Of a stretch of 35,375 nt of DNA, positions 1 through 6,589 are shown piece by piece. This DNA comes from an uncultured Deinococcota bacterium. GTDB lineage: Bacteria > Deinococcota > Deinococci > Deinococcales > Trueperaceae. Where the stretch lies: the NCBI GenBank assembly GCA_947311535.1, contig CAMZLP010000190.1, positions 1 to 35,375 of the forward strand, given 5' to 3'. Position 1 is the first letter of the stretch. The number at the start of each line of letters is the position of its first letter. The notes under the pieces were generated by a model. It saw only the letters and a program-made list of their open reading frames with translations, had not been told where the DNA came from and ran no database searches. The position numbers were made by a program, and so were the translations under genes.

Positions 1-993
1 ATTAACAGTGCTAAATATAAAGCATACAAATCTGTCAATAAATTTCATATTGAGCAAAATTTTGAAATTGGAAAAATTATCATTCAAAATCAGAATAAAA
101 ATAATTGGGGAAAATCTATTGTTGATACATTATCAAAAGACATAAACAAAGTAATTGACGGTGTAAAAGGTTATTCATCACAAAATTTGTGGAGAATGAG
201 ACAATTTTACCTTGAATATAAAGATAAACCCAAACTGCTTGAACTTGCCAAGAAAATACCTTGGGGGCAAAATTTGTTGATATTGCATAAAATAAAAACT
301 GATGAAGAAAAATTATATTATCTAACCGCAACAGACAAATTAGCTTGGAGTAGGGCTGTTTTGTTAAATCAAATTAAAGCAAATGCTTATCAACGATATT
401 TGGTTGATAAAAAAGCAAATAATTTTGATAAAACATTACCTGCTCATTTGTCAGAACAAGCTAATGAAGCGTTAAAAAGTGAATATAATCTTGATTTTCT
501 TGGAATAACAAAACCTGTTTTAGAAAGAGAATTGGAAAATAGATTGGTTGAAAATATACGAGATTTACTTCTGGAATTAGGGTATGGATTTAGTTTTATT
601 GGGAATCAATACAAGCTAAAATTAAACCAAAAAGAATATTTTATTGATTTACTTTTTTACAATCGAATTTTAAAATGTTTGGTTGCTATTGAACTAAAAA
701 CGGTTGAATTTGAATCTGAATTTGCTGGTAAAATGAATTTTTATCTTGAACTTTTAGACGAGCAAGAAAAACTTCCTGATGACAATCCTTCAATTGGAAT
801 TATATTATGTCCTGTAAAAGACAATATTGAAGTTGAATTTGCTCTAAGACCAAGCAATAAACCAATTGGAGTATCAGAATATAGCTTAACCAACAAATTA
901 CCAAAACAATTAGAAGGAAAAGTTCCAACATCAAAAGAATTAAAACAAATGCTAACAAAAGCTATACGTAATGCGGGCGAAAGTGATAAATAG
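1..993 (+). CDS. YhcG-family (DUF1016) PDDEXK nuclease, 5' end outside the window
   Basis: The reading frame is open from base 1, so the gene starts upstream. The first residues read into the DUF1016 N-terminal domain (YKAYKSVNKF, then NWGKSIVDTLSKDIN and SSQNLWRMRQFY), so the ATG at 187 is internal. The C-terminal half matches the YhcG PDDEXK domain: GYGFSFIGNQYKL, YFIDLLFYNR, VAIELKTVEFESEFAGKMNFYL and PSIGIILC, with D, E and K of the nuclease core in IDLLFY and IELK. The family is linked to mobile DNA and defence, but its exact role is unsettled. The natural family end lies near the LPKQLEGKVPTSKEL region; the last ten or so residues (KAIRNAGESDK) are encoded by the left arm of an attC-like repeat. 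The gene is the first visible member of a cassette array. Confidence 0.88.
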   Translation: MNSAKYKAYKSVNKFHIEQNFEIGKIIIQNQNKNNWGKSIVDTLSKDINKVIDGVKGYSSQNLWRMRQFYLEYKDKPKLLELAKKIPWGQNLLILHKIKTDEEKLYYLTATDKLAWSRAVLLNQIKANAYQRYLVDKKANNFDKTLPAHLSEQANEALKSEYNLDFLGITKPVLERELENRLVENIRDLLLELGYGFSFIGNQYKLKLNQKEYFIDLLFYNRILKCLVAIELKTVEFESEFAGKMNFYLELLDEQEKLPDDNPSIGIILCPVKDNIEVEFALRPSNKPIGVSEYSLTNKLPKQLEGKVPTSKELKQMLTKAIRNAGESDK

Positions 994-1080
994 AAAGTAT
1001 GTGCTAAAAATAAAATTCAGTAATAAACTGAAAAATAAGTGCTTCGGAAACCCGCACTACGCATAGCCAAACCGTTGTAC
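950..1080 (+). repeat. attC-like recombination site 1
   Basis: The left arm GCTATACGTAATGCGGG (961-977) is complementary, with a few transitions, to the right arm CCCGCACTACGCATAGCC (1051-1068). A left core-like TGCTAAC (950-956) and a right core GTTGTAC (1074-1080) flank the arms. The order matches attC sites 3 and 4 further on: short core, arm ending in CGGG, spacer, arm starting CCCG, core starting GTT. The left arm overlaps the 3' end of the nuclease gene. The right core lacks the canonical RRRY bases after GTT, so this is integron-like by architecture rather than by consensus. Confidence 0.65.
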
Positions 1081-1096
1081 AGCATTAAAAAACGAG

Positions 1097-1846
1097 ATGG
1101 ATTTTTACCAAAAATATTTGAAAGGAGAAACAATTTCAGTCTATAATGAAATAAATAAATTAGACTTTAACACTCTGAATGTTAAACAAAAAAAAGATAT
1201 TGAAAAAGTACTAAAAGAAACTTTTAATAGAGTTTCCTTTAACCTTGAAATAATTTATAACGAACTAATAAAAATAGGATATTTGTTTAAAACTGAGTAT
1301 AAATTCAATTTTGAAAGACCTATTCACGTTCCATTAAACAATACTGAATCTCTTATTGAGAAACTCGATTTAGCAGTTAGTCCATTTGGATTTGTTCCTT
1401 TATCGTTAAAATATTTTTATAGAATTGTTGGTGGAGTAAATTTTGTTTGGGACTTTGAAACTAATGAGGATTTTATGTGGAATATGGCTGACCCCATTCA
1501 AGTTTCAAGTATTGATAGTATTGTGCAAGAAGTAACTAACGAATTTTGGAAAGAAGATATTCAACAATATGTTGATGATGAGGATTTTGGATGTGCTTTT
1601 TTAGATATATTGGCAGATGACTTACATAAAGATAATGTTAGTGGTGGACAACCTTACGCAATTGAAATAACGAAAAAACAAAGAATTGACTCTAAATTTA
1701 TGAATGAGCCGAATGACACGACTTTTATAAACTATTTAAGAATATGTTTTGACAATTGTGGATTTCCTGGATTAGCAAGACCCGATATGAAAAATGAATA
1801 TAATTCATTCTTTGAAAAAGTAAAACCGCAAATGAAAAAAATATGA
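1097..1846 (+). CDS. Cassette-borne protein of unknown function, 249 aa
   Basis: The start ATG lies 23 bases after the core GTTGTAC, the usual layout for a cassette gene. I do not recognise the family. The protein is acidic and soluble, with no signal peptide or membrane segment. The middle has a conserved-looking stretch (SPFGFVPLSLKYFYRIVGGVNF) followed by MADPIQVSS and a C-terminal CGFPGLARPD, the kind of pattern seen in SMI1/KNR4-like or other cassette hypotheticals, but the match is not good enough to name. It overlaps the next start by four bases (ATGA at 1843-1846), so the cassette was probably two-gene and translationally coupled. Codon use is very AT-rich, like the other cassette genes. 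Confidence 0.75.
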   Translation: MDFYQKYLKGETISVYNEINKLDFNTLNVKQKKDIEKVLKETFNRVSFNLEIIYNELIKIGYLFKTEYKFNFERPIHVPLNNTESLIEKLDLAVSPFGFVPLSLKYFYRIVGGVNFVWDFETNEDFMWNMADPIQVSSIDSIVQEVTNEFWKEDIQQYVDDEDFGCAFLDILADDLHKDNVSGGQPYAIEITKKQRIDSKFMNEPNDTTFINYLRICFDNCGFPGLARPDMKNEYNSFFEKVKPQMKKI

Positions 1847-1930
1847 TTACAATTCAAGATATACTAAAAGCTAAAAAGAGAATTTCTCCGTACATAATTG
1901 AGACTCCATTAGAATACTCAGATAGAAGCG
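1843..1930 (+). pseudogene. 5' stub of a PLP-dependent threonine/serine dehydratase-like gene, cut by an IS
   Basis: The ATG at 1843 overlaps the previous stop. About 29 codons remain, with ITIQDILKAKKRISPYIIETP, close to the N-terminus of fold-type II PLP enzymes such as threonine dehydratase or serine racemase (the usual pattern is an I-x-x-A-x-x-R-I-x-x-x-I-x-x-TP motif). The lysine that binds PLP and the rest of the enzyme are absent. At about 1930 the frame runs into the left end of an IS3-like element. No continuation of the gene is visible to the right of that element. Family assignment rests on a short stretch only. Confidence 0.5.
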
Positions 1931-1990
1931 GACCCCAAAAACTAGACAACTCCAATTGGAAAGAAGATAATAAAAAAAGAAGTTAAAAAG

Positions 1991-2272
1991 ATGAAAAGAA
2001 GATATAGAAACCATAGTTCGACATTTAAAGCTAAAGTAGCAATAGAAGCAGCTAAGGAAGAAAAGACAACAGCAGAACTGGCTCAAGAATTTGGAGTACA
2101 TAGTAGTCAGATAGCAGCCTGGAAGAAACAACTATTAACAAATGCTGCTGAACTATTTGAAAATACTGCTGATAAGAAAAGGGATAAGGATTCAGAAATA
2201 AAAGACTTACATGCCAAGATAGGTGAATTAGTGCTTGAAAGAGATTTTTTGTCCAAAGGACTCAAGCTTTGA
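1991..2272 (+). CDS. IS3-family transposase OrfA (helix-turn-helix subunit)
   Basis: A 93-aa protein of the usual OrfA length. The N-terminus (RRYRNHSSTFKAKVAIEAAK) and AELAQEFGVHSSQIAAWKKQ form the HTH_Tnp_1 DNA-binding domain. The C-terminal half (KDSEIKDLHAKIGELVLERDFL) is the leucine-zipper coiled coil that normally continues, after a -1 frameshift, into OrfB. In intact elements OrfA binds the IS ends and is made alone or as the OrfAB fusion. OrfB is broken here, so this protein can at most act as an orphan DNA binder. Purine-rich sequence just upstream could serve as a ribosome binding site. Confidence 0.85.
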   Translation: MKRRYRNHSSTFKAKVAIEAAKEEKTTAELAQEFGVHSSQIAAWKKQLLTNAAELFENTADKKRDKDSEIKDLHAKIGELVLERDFLSKGLKL

Positions 2273-2337
2273 GTCTCGCTGAAAGAAAAGCCATGATTAA
2301 TAGAAATACAAAATTAATTTCAAATAAATCAGGATAG
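2269..2337 (+). pseudogene. 5' remnant of IS3-family transposase OrfB
   Basis: In the -1 frame relative to OrfA, the sequence reads LSLAERKAMINRNTKLISN, the usual IS150-type OrfB opening, and then hits TAG at 2335. The entire integrase catalytic core is missing. This shows that the element has lost most of its right half. Confidence 0.65.
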
Positions 2338-2484
2338 CAACTTAACTAATAGAAGACCAAGTAAGAATAAATAACAGACTTTAGTTATTATTAGTTGCTA
2401 CACTTCGCTATATGTCCTTTATTCGTAGCTATAATGAACTATCGTAAAGAAAGAAATTAAGCTATACTTTGAATCGGAAAGGGT

Positions 2485-2511
2485 GGAGTTGCGTATATAC
2501 TCGTGTTGTGC
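2485..2511 (+). repeat. Right end of a damaged attC-like site (core 2505-2511)
   Basis: GTTGTGC at 2505-2511 is an exact reverse complement of GCACAAC at 3155-3161, which opens attC-like site 3. In integrons the first bases of a cassette pair with the R'' core near its own end, so 2505 marks a cassette boundary. The bases before it (GTTGCGTATATACTCGT) look like a divergent right arm, but the matching left arm was lost with the IS-related damage. Confidence 0.45.
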
Positions 2512-2525
2512 TTAATGCGAAAAAA

Positions 2526-3140
2526 ATGAATAGTGAAGAGATAATTAAATATTTAAGAAACGAAATTGAACCAATGGAAGACCAATTCCTTGGACTAAGT
2601 TATCGTGTTTCTGCATACTTAAAAGACGGAACTTATTTGCCGTGTGTTATTTTTAGAAACCCTGAAAAGAAAATCGACCAAGCAATAAAACGATTCAAGG
2701 AAGAAAGGACTGGAAAAAGTATTTTCGCTAAATCTTCTGGAGTTGACGGCTATAGAGATATTGTAAAACTGTTTGTAACAGGAGGTAATAAAATAAACGA
2801 CTATGATATTGAAAAAGTTGAAAAAAGTCCTTTTGCATTCCCTCAAAATATTTTATCTACAATAAGAGGCGAAACAACAATGGCTTGGACAGGTTTTGTA
2901 GCCAAAATGAAAGACGATAATATATTTGGATTTGGAACTTCATTTCTATTTGACTTTTTTAAAATGCCAGATGGATATGAGGCAAATGACATAAAAGAAA
3001 TAATCAATCACAGTTATATTTCAAAAACAGGCGAATTGAAACCTCATAAAGTTCCTTTTTTCGAAAGACCAGAGGACTATGACGAATCTGTAATTAATAG
3101 GGAAAGACCATTTTTTGAATGCTATTTAGACGGATTATAA
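2526..3140 (+). CDS. Cassette-borne protein of unknown function, 204 aa
   Basis: The start ATG at 2526 is preferred because it lies 14 bases after the cassette boundary core, like the other cassette genes; the longer frame from the TTG at 2469 would begin in the preceding cassette. I do not recognise the family. The protein is soluble, mixed alpha/beta, with LSYRVSAYLKDGTYLPCVIFRN near the N-terminus, a central SPFAFPQNILSTIRGETTMAW and FGFGTSFLFDFFKMPDGY. It has no signal peptide, membrane segment or obvious catalytic motif. It is the only gene in a cassette bounded by 2505 and site 3. Confidence 0.75.
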   Translation: MNSEEIIKYLRNEIEPMEDQFLGLSYRVSAYLKDGTYLPCVIFRNPEKKIDQAIKRFKEERTGKSIFAKSSGVDGYRDIVKLFVTGGNKINDYDIEKVEKSPFAFPQNILSTIRGETTMAWTGFVAKMKDDNIFGFGTSFLFDFFKMPDGYEANDIKEIINHSYISKTGELKPHKVPFFERPEDYDESVINRERPFFECYLDGL

Positions 3141-3154
3141 AAGAAAGCACTAAA

Positions 3155-3342
3155 GCACAACAATGGCTATAATTAATACGGGTTTTGGTGCTTAACCCAA
3201 AGAGAAGAGCCTTGAATGAAGTCCGCAAAATTTACAATTTTGCGTGTTAATTATTAAAGGAAAAATTGTAAATTTGGCTACGAGATAAACCGAAAGTTCA
3301 ATCCTTCGAAATCCCGTACTAACCATAGCCGAGACGTTACCT
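3155..3342 (+). repeat. attC-like recombination site 3
   Basis: R''-like GCACAAC (3155-3161), left arm GGCTATAATTAATACGGG (3165-3182), spacer with an internal inverted repeat (AAATTTACAATTTT near 3230 and AAAAATTGTAAATTT near 3261), right arm CCCGTACTAACCATAGCC (3313-3330), then core GTTACCT (3336-3342). The two arms are imperfectly complementary. The site is nearly the same as site 4 over its whole length, including a run of more than 40 identical bases at the left. At about 188 bp it is longer than typical class 1 integron attC sites. Confidence 0.72.
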
Positions 3343-3363
3343 GCAAGCCGAAAAAAAACGAGA

Positions 3364-3822
3364 ATGATTCAAGACCATATCACAGTAAAAAATAGACATA
3401 TAAAATTCATAAAAACTATATGCGAAACTGAAATAGTTTACGGATTGAAAAATGAAAACGGATATGCGACTTCAAGTTCTATGCATTATGATGATGAAAA
3501 TGGAGAACCAATTGGAATGATTTGTTTTTGGGCTGAAAAAGTCAGAGCAAAATCTTGTATAAAGGACGGTTGGAAAAAATATCAAGTTGCAGAAATTAAG
3601 TTGTCTGAATTTATGGAAAACTTTTGTGTGGGAATGGAAAATGACGGACTCTTAATCGGAACCCAATTTGACCAAAATATGTTTGGATTTGAAGCAGAAC
3701 CTTTAGAATTAATTTTGGAATTATCAACTGAATTAAAAACACTCGGAAAAAATTTGAATTTTAAGAAATATGACGGAATTGAAGATATAGATAAGCAAAC
3801 AAAATCTGTAATGAACGAATAA
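3364..3822 (+). CDS. DUF2750 domain protein, cassette-borne
   Basis: A 152-aa protein that fits DUF2750: GEPIGMICFWAEKVRAKSC, then WKKYQVAEIKLSEFMENF, GMENDGLLIGTQFDQNMFG and FEAEPLELILEL. The family is small, soluble and of unknown function, and is often found on mobile or accessory DNA. The ATG is 28 bases after the core GTTACCT. The cassette is textbook in layout: it begins TTACCTGCAAGCC and its end, just after the stop codon, is GGCCTGCAGGTAAC, the reverse complement with one mismatch. Nothing in the gene looks damaged. Confidence 0.85.
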   Translation: MIQDHITVKNRHIKFIKTICETEIVYGLKNENGYATSSSMHYDDENGEPIGMICFWAEKVRAKSCIKDGWKKYQVAEIKLSEFMENFCVGMENDGLLIGTQFDQNMFGFEAEPLELILELSTELKTLGKNLNFKKYDGIEDIDKQTKSVMNE

Positions 3823-3829
3823 GGCCTGC

Positions 3830-4019
3830 AGGTAACAATGGCTATAATTAATACGGGTTTTGGTGCTTAACCCAAAGTTAAGTACCTTGAATAAAGTCCG
3901 CAAAATTTTCAATTTTACGTGTCTATTGAAATAAAGAAAAAATTAAAAATTTGGCTAAGTGAAAGTTCGAAAGTTCAGTTCTCTGAATTCCCGTACTAAC
4001 CATAGCCTAGACGTTATAT
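3830..4019 (+). repeat. attC-like recombination site 4 (last visible of the array)
   Basis: R''-like AGGTAAC (3830-3836), exactly complementary to GTTACCT at the start of the same cassette; left arm GGCTATAATTAATACGGG (3840-3857); right arm CCCGTACTAACCATAGCC (3990-4007); core GTTATAT (4013-4019). The spacer is a diverged copy of the site 3 spacer. No further site is seen to the right, so this marks the right edge of the array or the start of a truncated last cassette. Confidence 0.72.
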
Positions 4020-4281
4020 TTAACTAAAAAATTAAAAAAATAGCCACAATTCTAATACTCTTAGTCAGATAAACTAAAACTTTGCTCAGCCGCACAAATT
4101 TTAAGTTTTTTTATAAAGCTCATCAGAAACATTGCTAATTTGAATTATTTTTGGCACAAGATTATATTAATATGTCTAGCACATTAAAACATGCTTGAGG
4201 CATTATATTGCCTTATTCAAGCTTTATTAGTTAGAATATCAATGAGAGAGCCATCAATAAGATGAAAGACGGGTATCTAAT
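4020..4281. other. Intergenic stretch between cassette array and chromosomal genes
   Basis: AT-rich and without a credible gene. It must contain the junction between the cassette array and the different-looking DNA to the right. Near its end is an inverted repeat (4193-4222): GCTTGAGGCA, a 6-base centre, then TGCCTTATTCAAGC, with a three-base bulge. It could be a weak terminator, an operator for the downstream phosphatase gene, or both. Confidence 0.5.
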
Positions 4282-4968
4282 TTGAAAACAAAACTGATAA
4301 TCTTCGATATAGACGGCACACTAACCAACAGCCAAATAGAGCATCATGCTGCTTATTTGGCCGCCTTTGACAGCTTGGGCTATAAAACTTTAAATGAAGA
4401 TTTTAGCAGCTACCAGCATTACACCGACTCAGGCATATTTGCCGAAGCTTATTTTAAAGAATTTGGCAAAAAAGCCAATAAGCAAGCTATTAAAGATTTT
4501 GAGCAATTGCATTTAGAACAATTTAAAGATGTCTTAGAAATCTCAAAGCTAACAGAGGTTGCAGGTGCAAGGCAATTTTTGTTAGATTTAGCAGATAGCG
4601 AATGGGCAATTGGCTTTGCAACTGGTTCGTTTTTACCCTCGGCAATTGTAAAGTTAGATGAATGTAATATCCCCTATAAGCACGATGTTTTGGCAACTGC
4701 GTCAGAATTTTATAGCAGAAAAGAAATTGTTTTATCAGCCATTAACAAAGCCCAAGATTATTACCAAACAAAATTTGACGAAGTTGTGGCTTTTGGTGAT
4801 GGCCTATGGGATTTTAAAGCGGCTCAGGAGCTTGGGCTCGAGCTTATCGGAATAGGCTATGGTAAAAACGCTCAAATCTTAATTGATAAAGGTGTGACTT
4901 TGTTTGAAGACTTTTTAGAAAAAGAAGCTATTATCGAAAAAATAAGCGGCTTAAGAAAAATAAGCTAG
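4282..4968 (+). CDS. HAD-superfamily hydrolase (phosphatase-like)
   Basis: A 228-aa protein with all four HAD motifs: motif I FDIDGTLT (residues 8-15, two catalytic aspartates), motif II ATGSF (about 113), motif III lysine in YSRKEIV, and motif IV FGDGLWDFKAA (about 171-181). It has a helical cap between motifs I and II, as in phosphoglycolate phosphatase or beta-phosphoglucomutase relatives. The substrate cannot be told; a cytoplasmic phosphate-ester hydrolase is the safest statement. The start is a TTG, placed right before KLIIFDIDGT. It holds the first CTCGAG palindrome of the window (4837), and its codon use matches the chromosomal genes rather than the cassettes. Confidence 0.85.
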   Translation: MKTKLIIFDIDGTLTNSQIEHHAAYLAAFDSLGYKTLNEDFSSYQHYTDSGIFAEAYFKEFGKKANKQAIKDFEQLHLEQFKDVLEISKLTEVAGARQFLLDLADSEWAIGFATGSFLPSAIVKLDECNIPYKHDVLATASEFYSRKEIVLSAINKAQDYYQTKFDEVVAFGDGLWDFKAAQELGLELIGIGYGKNAQILIDKGVTLFEDFLEKEAIIEKISGLRKIS

Positions 4969-4975
4969 CATAAAA

Positions 4976-5332
4976 ATGATTGACTGGAGAGCAGTAACTA
5001 AAAACGGCGATTATCAGGAAAAAGACTGGTACTTTCCTGGCTTTCTTATTCAGGAATACTTGCTGCCCTTAGTTAATGTTGGCTTTAGCTATATTGATGA
5101 ATTTGGGGAAACAGAGTTTTTGCTTGAAGATTCTAAAAGAATATGAGGAAATATAAAATATCTGCTTGATTGTAAGTATTACAATCGAAAAGAAAGCATT
5201 AGTTATGATAGCTTTTTTAACGGCCTTGTTCTTATTAATACCCAAGAGATTATTGATTGTTTAATGAATTTAGATGCCGCATTTGACTATGCTATAAAAA
5301 ATACTGCTAAACTAGTATTTTATGGAGACTAG
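4976..5332 (+). pseudogene. Uncharacterised protein gene interrupted by an in-frame TGA
   Basis: The ATG at 4976 opens a frame of 118 sense codons plus a terminal TAG at 5330-5332, with one internal TGA at codon 57 (5144-5146). Both halves look like real protein (VGFSYIDEFGETEFLLED before; YNRKESISYDSFFNGLVLIN after) and share one frame, so a single base change such as CGA or TGG to TGA would explain it. TGA is the normal stop in neighbouring genes, which argues against recoding. I do not recognise the family. The 3' end overlaps the next gene by 11 bases, the spacing of a once-coupled operon. Confidence 0.6.
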
Positions 5333-5729
5333 CAATAGTATTGCTGATAAACACATCGTAATTTTTGATGGGGTTTGCAATTTTTGCAACGCTAGCGTCA
5401 ATTTTATTATTAGGCATGATAAGAAAGCTCTATTTAGCTTTACACCCCTACAATCAAAAATAGGTCAAGAACTAATAACTAAATACAATATTGATAGCAG
5501 TAAAACAGATAGCCTTATTTTAATAAAAAATGGCAAGGCATTTTTAAAAACAGATGCAGCTCTTGAACTAGCAAAAGCTTTAGCTGGCTTCTGGTTTTTA
5601 TTTTATGCTTTTAAAATTATGCCAAGAGTAATTAGGGATTATTTCTATGATTTATTTGCAGCTAAGCGCTATAAATTATTTGGCAAAAAAGATGTCTGTA
5701 TGATTCCTACAATTGAGCTTAGAAAATGA
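5322..5729 (+). CDS. DCC-family thiol-disulfide oxidoreductase-like protein (DUF393, YuxK type)
   Basis: A 135-aa protein with the family signature at the N-terminus: IVIFDGVCNFCNASVNFII, containing the DxxC and CxxC (C19 and C22) that name the DCC family. LFSFTPLQSKIGQELI and the TDSLILIKNGKAFLKTDAAL segment also fit. The C-terminal part has a hydrophobic stretch (ALAGFWFLFYAFKIMP) and the family's RDYFYDLFAAKRYKLFGKKD tail, here followed by C in KDVCMIP. The fold is thioredoxin-like and a redox role is inferred; no substrate is established. It overlaps the broken gene upstream. Confidence 0.85.
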   Translation: METSNSIADKHIVIFDGVCNFCNASVNFIIRHDKKALFSFTPLQSKIGQELITKYNIDSSKTDSLILIKNGKAFLKTDAALELAKALAGFWFLFYAFKIMPRVIRDYFYDLFAAKRYKLFGKKDVCMIPTIELRK

Positions 5730-5736
5730 GTTTTAA

Positions 5737-5862
5737 ATGACTAACGAGATTGAAGGAGTTTTTTATAATAAACCCAAGATGTCAGAAATTGACTGGCAGG
5801 GTGTTTTTGTAATTAGTAGGAGGATAGGCTCGAGCCTAGAAGGCTTATTGGAGGAAATATGA
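5737..5862 (+). CDS. Possible small protein, 41 aa
   Basis: An ATG-to-TGA frame starts seven bases after the DCC gene and overlaps the next gene by four bases (ATGA at 5859-5862). The peptide is acidic and soluble, with SEIDWQGVFVISRRIGSSL in the middle. Its spacing fits an operon member, but the length and lack of a recognised family leave it open whether it is a real gene or a remnant. It contains a perfect 14-bp palindrome of the CTCGAG family (5825-5838). Confidence 0.4.
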   Translation: MTNEIEGVFYNKPKMSEIDWQGVFVISRRIGSSLEGLLEEI

Positions 5863-6440
5863 AAAATCAAAGACAAATGCTTTATTTAATTTTATCGTTA
5901 ATTACCATGCTAGTAGGTTATGCTTATTTGCGATACGCCTACAAAGTAACAGATTCTATGCCTTTTACCCAAGAAATAGTTTTGATTATTCTGGGAACAG
6001 TAGCAACAATTTTTATAACTGCTTTGCTGTTAAACCAGCAAACAGCCGTAGAAATTGAAAAAGAACAGAATATTAAATTTTTGGAACTAAAAGCTAGCAG
6101 CTACGAAAAGCTCTTAGACCTTATCGAAGATATGTCTTTAGTAGATAATTTTGGCAATAAAGAATTAACTCATTTGCAATTTATAACTCATAGATTAGCA
6201 ATAGTTGCTTCTGCTGACGTTTTAAATGAATATCAGAATTTCCTTAAAATCATTTCGCAAATTTCTGATGATAATAGCTTTAGTGGTGATGCTGATACAT
6301 TATCCAAAGCCTTAGGAGCATTAACAGTGCAAATAAGACAGGATTTACTTGGAACACAAAGCTCGAATTATACAAGTGAGCAGATAAGAGATATTATCAC
6401 TATTAATTCTAAAGAGTCCCAGTTTATAAAAAACCACTAG
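5859..6440 (+). CDS. Uncharacterised membrane protein with two N-terminal helices
   Basis: A 193-aa protein. Two hydrophobic segments (about residues 6-26, LYLILSLITMLVGYAYLRYA, and 40-59, IVLIILGTVATIFITALLL) are followed by a charged, helical C-terminal domain of about 130 residues likely to face the cytoplasm (EIEKEQNIKFLELKASSYEKLLDLIEDM). Short membrane proteins of this plan recur in bacteria as hypotheticals; I know no assigned function. GGAGG just before the ATG (5851-5856 region) is a clear ribosome binding site. No damage is visible. Confidence 0.72.
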   Translation: MKNQRQMLYLILSLITMLVGYAYLRYAYKVTDSMPFTQEIVLIILGTVATIFITALLLNQQTAVEIEKEQNIKFLELKASSYEKLLDLIEDMSLVDNFGNKELTHLQFITHRLAIVASADVLNEYQNFLKIISQISDDNSFSGDADTLSKALGALTVQIRQDLLGTQSSNYTSEQIRDIITINSKESQFIKNH

Positions 6441-6460
6441 GCAAGCCATAAAATACTTAA

Positions 6461-6589
6461 ATGGCTTTAAGCACTAAATCAAAAACTTTTTGGGGTATTA
6501 ACCTTAAAGTATTTTTTGAATTATGCTTAGTTTTAGCATTTTTAGGACTAATCCCAAGAAATAAAAACCGGAAGTTGCGAGAAAAATAA
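6461..6589 (+). CDS. Possible small membrane peptide, 42 aa
   Basis: An open frame with one hydrophobic helix (VFFELCLVLAFLGLIP) flanked by basic residues, ending RNKNRKLREK. It has no good ribosome binding site and no recognised family, so it may be spurious or a remnant. Confidence 0.25.
   Translation: MALSTKSKTFWGINLKVFFELCLVLAFLGLIPRNKNRKLREK

Larger units (their letters stand above)
1930..2340 (+). mobile_element. IS3-family (IS150-like) insertion sequence remnant
   Basis: The element starts near GGACCCCAAAAACTAGACAA (1930-1949), typical of IS3-family left ends. It carries a complete orfA and the first 22 codons of orfB in the -1 frame, and then the transposase coding stops. The catalytic DDE domain and the right terminal repeat (expected as the reverse complement, AGTTTTTGGGGTCC) are not seen before the next cassette. 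It is therefore a decayed, immobile copy inserted in a cassette. Confidence 0.75.

Noticed and set aside
3190-4000. CRISPR-like array from repeated units
   Set aside because: Units are about 190 bp, separated by a coding sequence and internally inverted; there are no short direct repeats with uniform spacers.
5144-5146. Genome-wide reassignment of TGA (to glycine or tryptophan) or selenocysteine insertion
   Set aside because: TGA is the natural stop of many neighbouring intact genes, often within ATGA overlaps, so one interrupted gene is better explained by mutation.
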